A DNA stretch of 64,000 nucleotides, taken from assembly GCF_020149935.1 (NCBI RefSeq), contig NZ_CP083757.1, positions 3,373,501 through 3,437,500 on the forward strand, written 5' to 3'. The notes below the pieces were generated by a model. That model did no database searches. It saw nothing but the letters and a program-made list of their open reading frames with translations, and had not been told where the DNA came from. The position numbers and the translations under genes were made by a program. Positions 62,725 through 64,000 of the stretch are shown in pieces (within the stretch, counting starts at the first letter, position 1; every line of letters starts with the position of its first letter). The stretch is from Marinilongibacter aquaticus (lineage in GTDB: Bacteria > Bacteroidota > Bacteroidia > Cytophagales > Spirosomataceae).

Positions 62725-64000
62725 TCATTCTGCCCACCAGAGTGCCGTTTGCATGTCGTCTGGGCCGCTGTTTAGTCCAATACCTTCATCCAATCTGGCT
62801 TTGTTCAAAGCGTATTCGGTAGTGGGGTAAGGCAAACGTGTTGGAATAATGCCGTCGTTTTCGAAAAGAGCTCTTGGGTCTTTTTCCGGCATGATCGGAT
62901 AGCCTGTTCTTCTGTACTCTGTCCATGCTTCCACGCCTTGGCCGAAAAGAGCCACCCATTTTTGGGTCATTATAAGTTCTTTGTCCACTGTGCCCAATGA
63001 ACTTGGGAATGCGGCTGGCATGCTCAAGCCATAGTAGTCGAATGAAGCCTCAATGCCTTTTTGGAAATACATGTCGGCATCGCCGCTGATATCACCTTCT
63101 AAGGCGGCTTCGGCCAAAATGAAGTTCAATTCACTGAACGTCATCAAAATACTTGGAGCATCGGCTGCTCTGAAACGGTCTGTCATAATTGAAGCAGAGC
63201 TCAAGTATGTCGTGGCAATCGCATCGGGCAAGCCGTTTGGTATTCCGGAATAACCGCCGTTTACTTGGGTGGCGATAGCCGCAATGCGGTCGTCATTGGT
63301 TTCGAGCATGTAGTCGATGAAAGTTTTGCTCATGCTCCAGTCGGTACGGGCACCGATTACCATCACTTCGTTCCAAGTGTTGTTGCTCGGACGTGTGGCC
63401 GTGTGATTGAGCATAGCACTGTCGTCGTTGCTGCTGAAAATGGGATAAGTGTCTGGCGAACCTAAGATTTCCGCCATAATGGCTTTGGCTTCGGCCGACT
63501 TCTTAGACGCCTCTCTGTTGGCCAGTTTCAAGCGAAGCGAATTGGCAAATTTCTTCCATTTCAAAATGTCGCCATCGTAAAGAATATCCCCCGCAATCGC
63601 CGGACCGTTTACGTCAAGTTTCTCGTTGGCTGTTTTCAAATCGGCCAAAAGTCCGGCATAGATGGTTTCCATGTTGTCGTAACTTGGGGTATAGATGGGC
63701 TCTTCTGCCGCACCTTTTACCGCTTGGGTGTAAGGTACAGCACCGTAGAGGTCTGTGAGCAAAGAGAATACCCATGAACGCATAACCAAAGCGGCACCTT
63801 CAAAATTGGTATTGGGCGATTCGCCGCCTTCTTCGCTCAGGCTGATGATTCGGTTGAAATTGGTCAGGCCTTCGTCGTAGAAAGATTCCCAAGTGTTGTT
63901 ATAGAAAGCCGGGGTAATCCCGTAACTGTCGCCTTCGTTTCTGTAAATGTTCCGAGCCAGATACTGAACCCAAAGCATGGCTCCGTCGATATTGAGTCTT
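62725..64000 (-). CDS. SusD-like outer-membrane lipoprotein (5' truncated by window edge)
   Basis: The frame is open to the right edge: codons before the first visible ATG (63978) read RLNIDGA, so the true start and lipoprotein signal lie outside. At least 424 residues are visible. Blocks of the SusD-like type 2 family: SWVFSLLTDLYGAVPYTQAV, WKKFANSLRLKLANREAS, MTFSELNFILAEAALEGD and VALFGQGVEAWTEYRRTGYP. A SusC partner is expected just beyond the window. The genes after it suggest a nitrogen-containing substrate. Confidence 0.9.
   Translation of the reverse strand, partial: RLNIDGAMLWVQYLARNIYRNEGDSYGITPAFYNNTWESFYDEGLTNFNRIISLSEEGGESPNTNFEGAALVMRSWVFSLLTDLYGAVPYTQAVKGAAEEPIYTPSYDNMETIYAGLLADLKTANEKLDVNGPAIAGDILYDGDILKWKKFANSLRLKLANREASKKSAEAKAIMAEILGSPDTYPIFSSNDDSAMLNHTATRPSNNTWNEVMVIGARTDWSMSKTFIDYMLETNDDRIAAIATQVNGGYSGIPNGLPDAIATTYLSSASIMTDRFRAADAPSILMTFSELNFILAEAALEGDISGDADMYFQKGIEASFDYYGLSMPAAFPSSLGTVDKELIMTQKWVALFGQGVEAWTEYRRTGYPIMPEKDPRALFENDGIIPTRLPYPTTEYALNKARLDEGIGLNSGPDDMQTALWWAE

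Noticed and set aside
1-64000. CRISPR arrays, tRNA or rRNA genes, insertion sequences, integrases
   Set aside because: No repeated spacer pattern, cloverleaf, rRNA-like block, transposase or integrase motif was noticed on reading both strands; a covariance-model search would be needed to exclude small RNAs.

Overview
The window is a chromosomal segment of a Bacteroidota bacterium, most likely of the Cytophagales type. The evidence is two SusC/SusD-type loci, a type IX secretion C-terminal domain on an aminopeptidase, promoters of the TAnnTTTG(C) class, few Shine-Dalgarno sites, and glycan genes built from DUF1549/DUF1553/DUF1501 and single-haem cytochrome domains. I saw no rRNA, tRNA, CRISPR array, insertion sequence or phage gene.

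Left end (1-6.4 kb): a tightly coupled operon for a mannose-family phosphotransferase system, which is uncommon in this phylum. It holds a fused IIC-IID membrane subunit (cut by the window edge), Enzyme I, HPr, a glucosamine/galactosamine-6-phosphate deaminase-like protein and a secreted GH9 glycosidase. The expected logic is: an outer glycosidase releases (amino)sugars, the PTS phosphorylates them on entry, and the deaminase feeds glycolysis. A hypothetical protein, a secreted ThuA-domain protein and an acyl-CoA thioesterase follow.

8.9-13.3 kb: two consecutive operons encode integral-membrane proteins (DUF1361, DgkA-type lipid kinase, an unknown 4-6 TM protein, DUF4153, DUF2809), a small winged-helix regulator and an MpaB/DUF2236-like protein. 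Both operons start behind the same operator, ACTTTG-N5-CAAAGT-ACTTTT, so they look like one small autoregulated envelope regulon. This is the best candidate in the window for an undescribed system.

13.4-17.3 kb is housekeeping (purM, a CPBP protease, dusB, a secreted DUF6134-like protein). 17.3-33.3 kb is a carbohydrate locus: GH140-like apiosidase, serine hydrolase, SASA esterase, DUF1549/DUF1553 cytochrome protein, Tat-exported DUF1501 protein, Tat-type TIM-barrel protein and a DUF2231-cytochrome-LRR fusion. It converges on a SusC/SusD pair across a bidirectional terminator.

33.8-44 kb: a tandem peroxiredoxin-thioredoxin lipoprotein, a DMT transporter, pyrH-frr, a T9SS-secreted M1 aminopeptidase (its start abuts a terminator hairpin), an FtsX-type permease, small envelope proteins and gamma-glutamyltransferase. 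44-47.3 kb: a cytochrome/FG-GAP lipoprotein convergent with a lipoprotein sulfatase. 47.4-59.5 kb: an M16 protease, a GH20 hexosaminidase, TauE, an Lrp regulator, lysS and a multi-PAS hybrid histidine kinase. The right end (59.8-64 kb) is a minus-strand operon: a SusD-like protein (cut by the edge), a small lipoprotein, a Tat-exported PLP aminotransferase and an AEC transporter.

All functional calls rest on motif recognition by eye. Domain limits are approximate.
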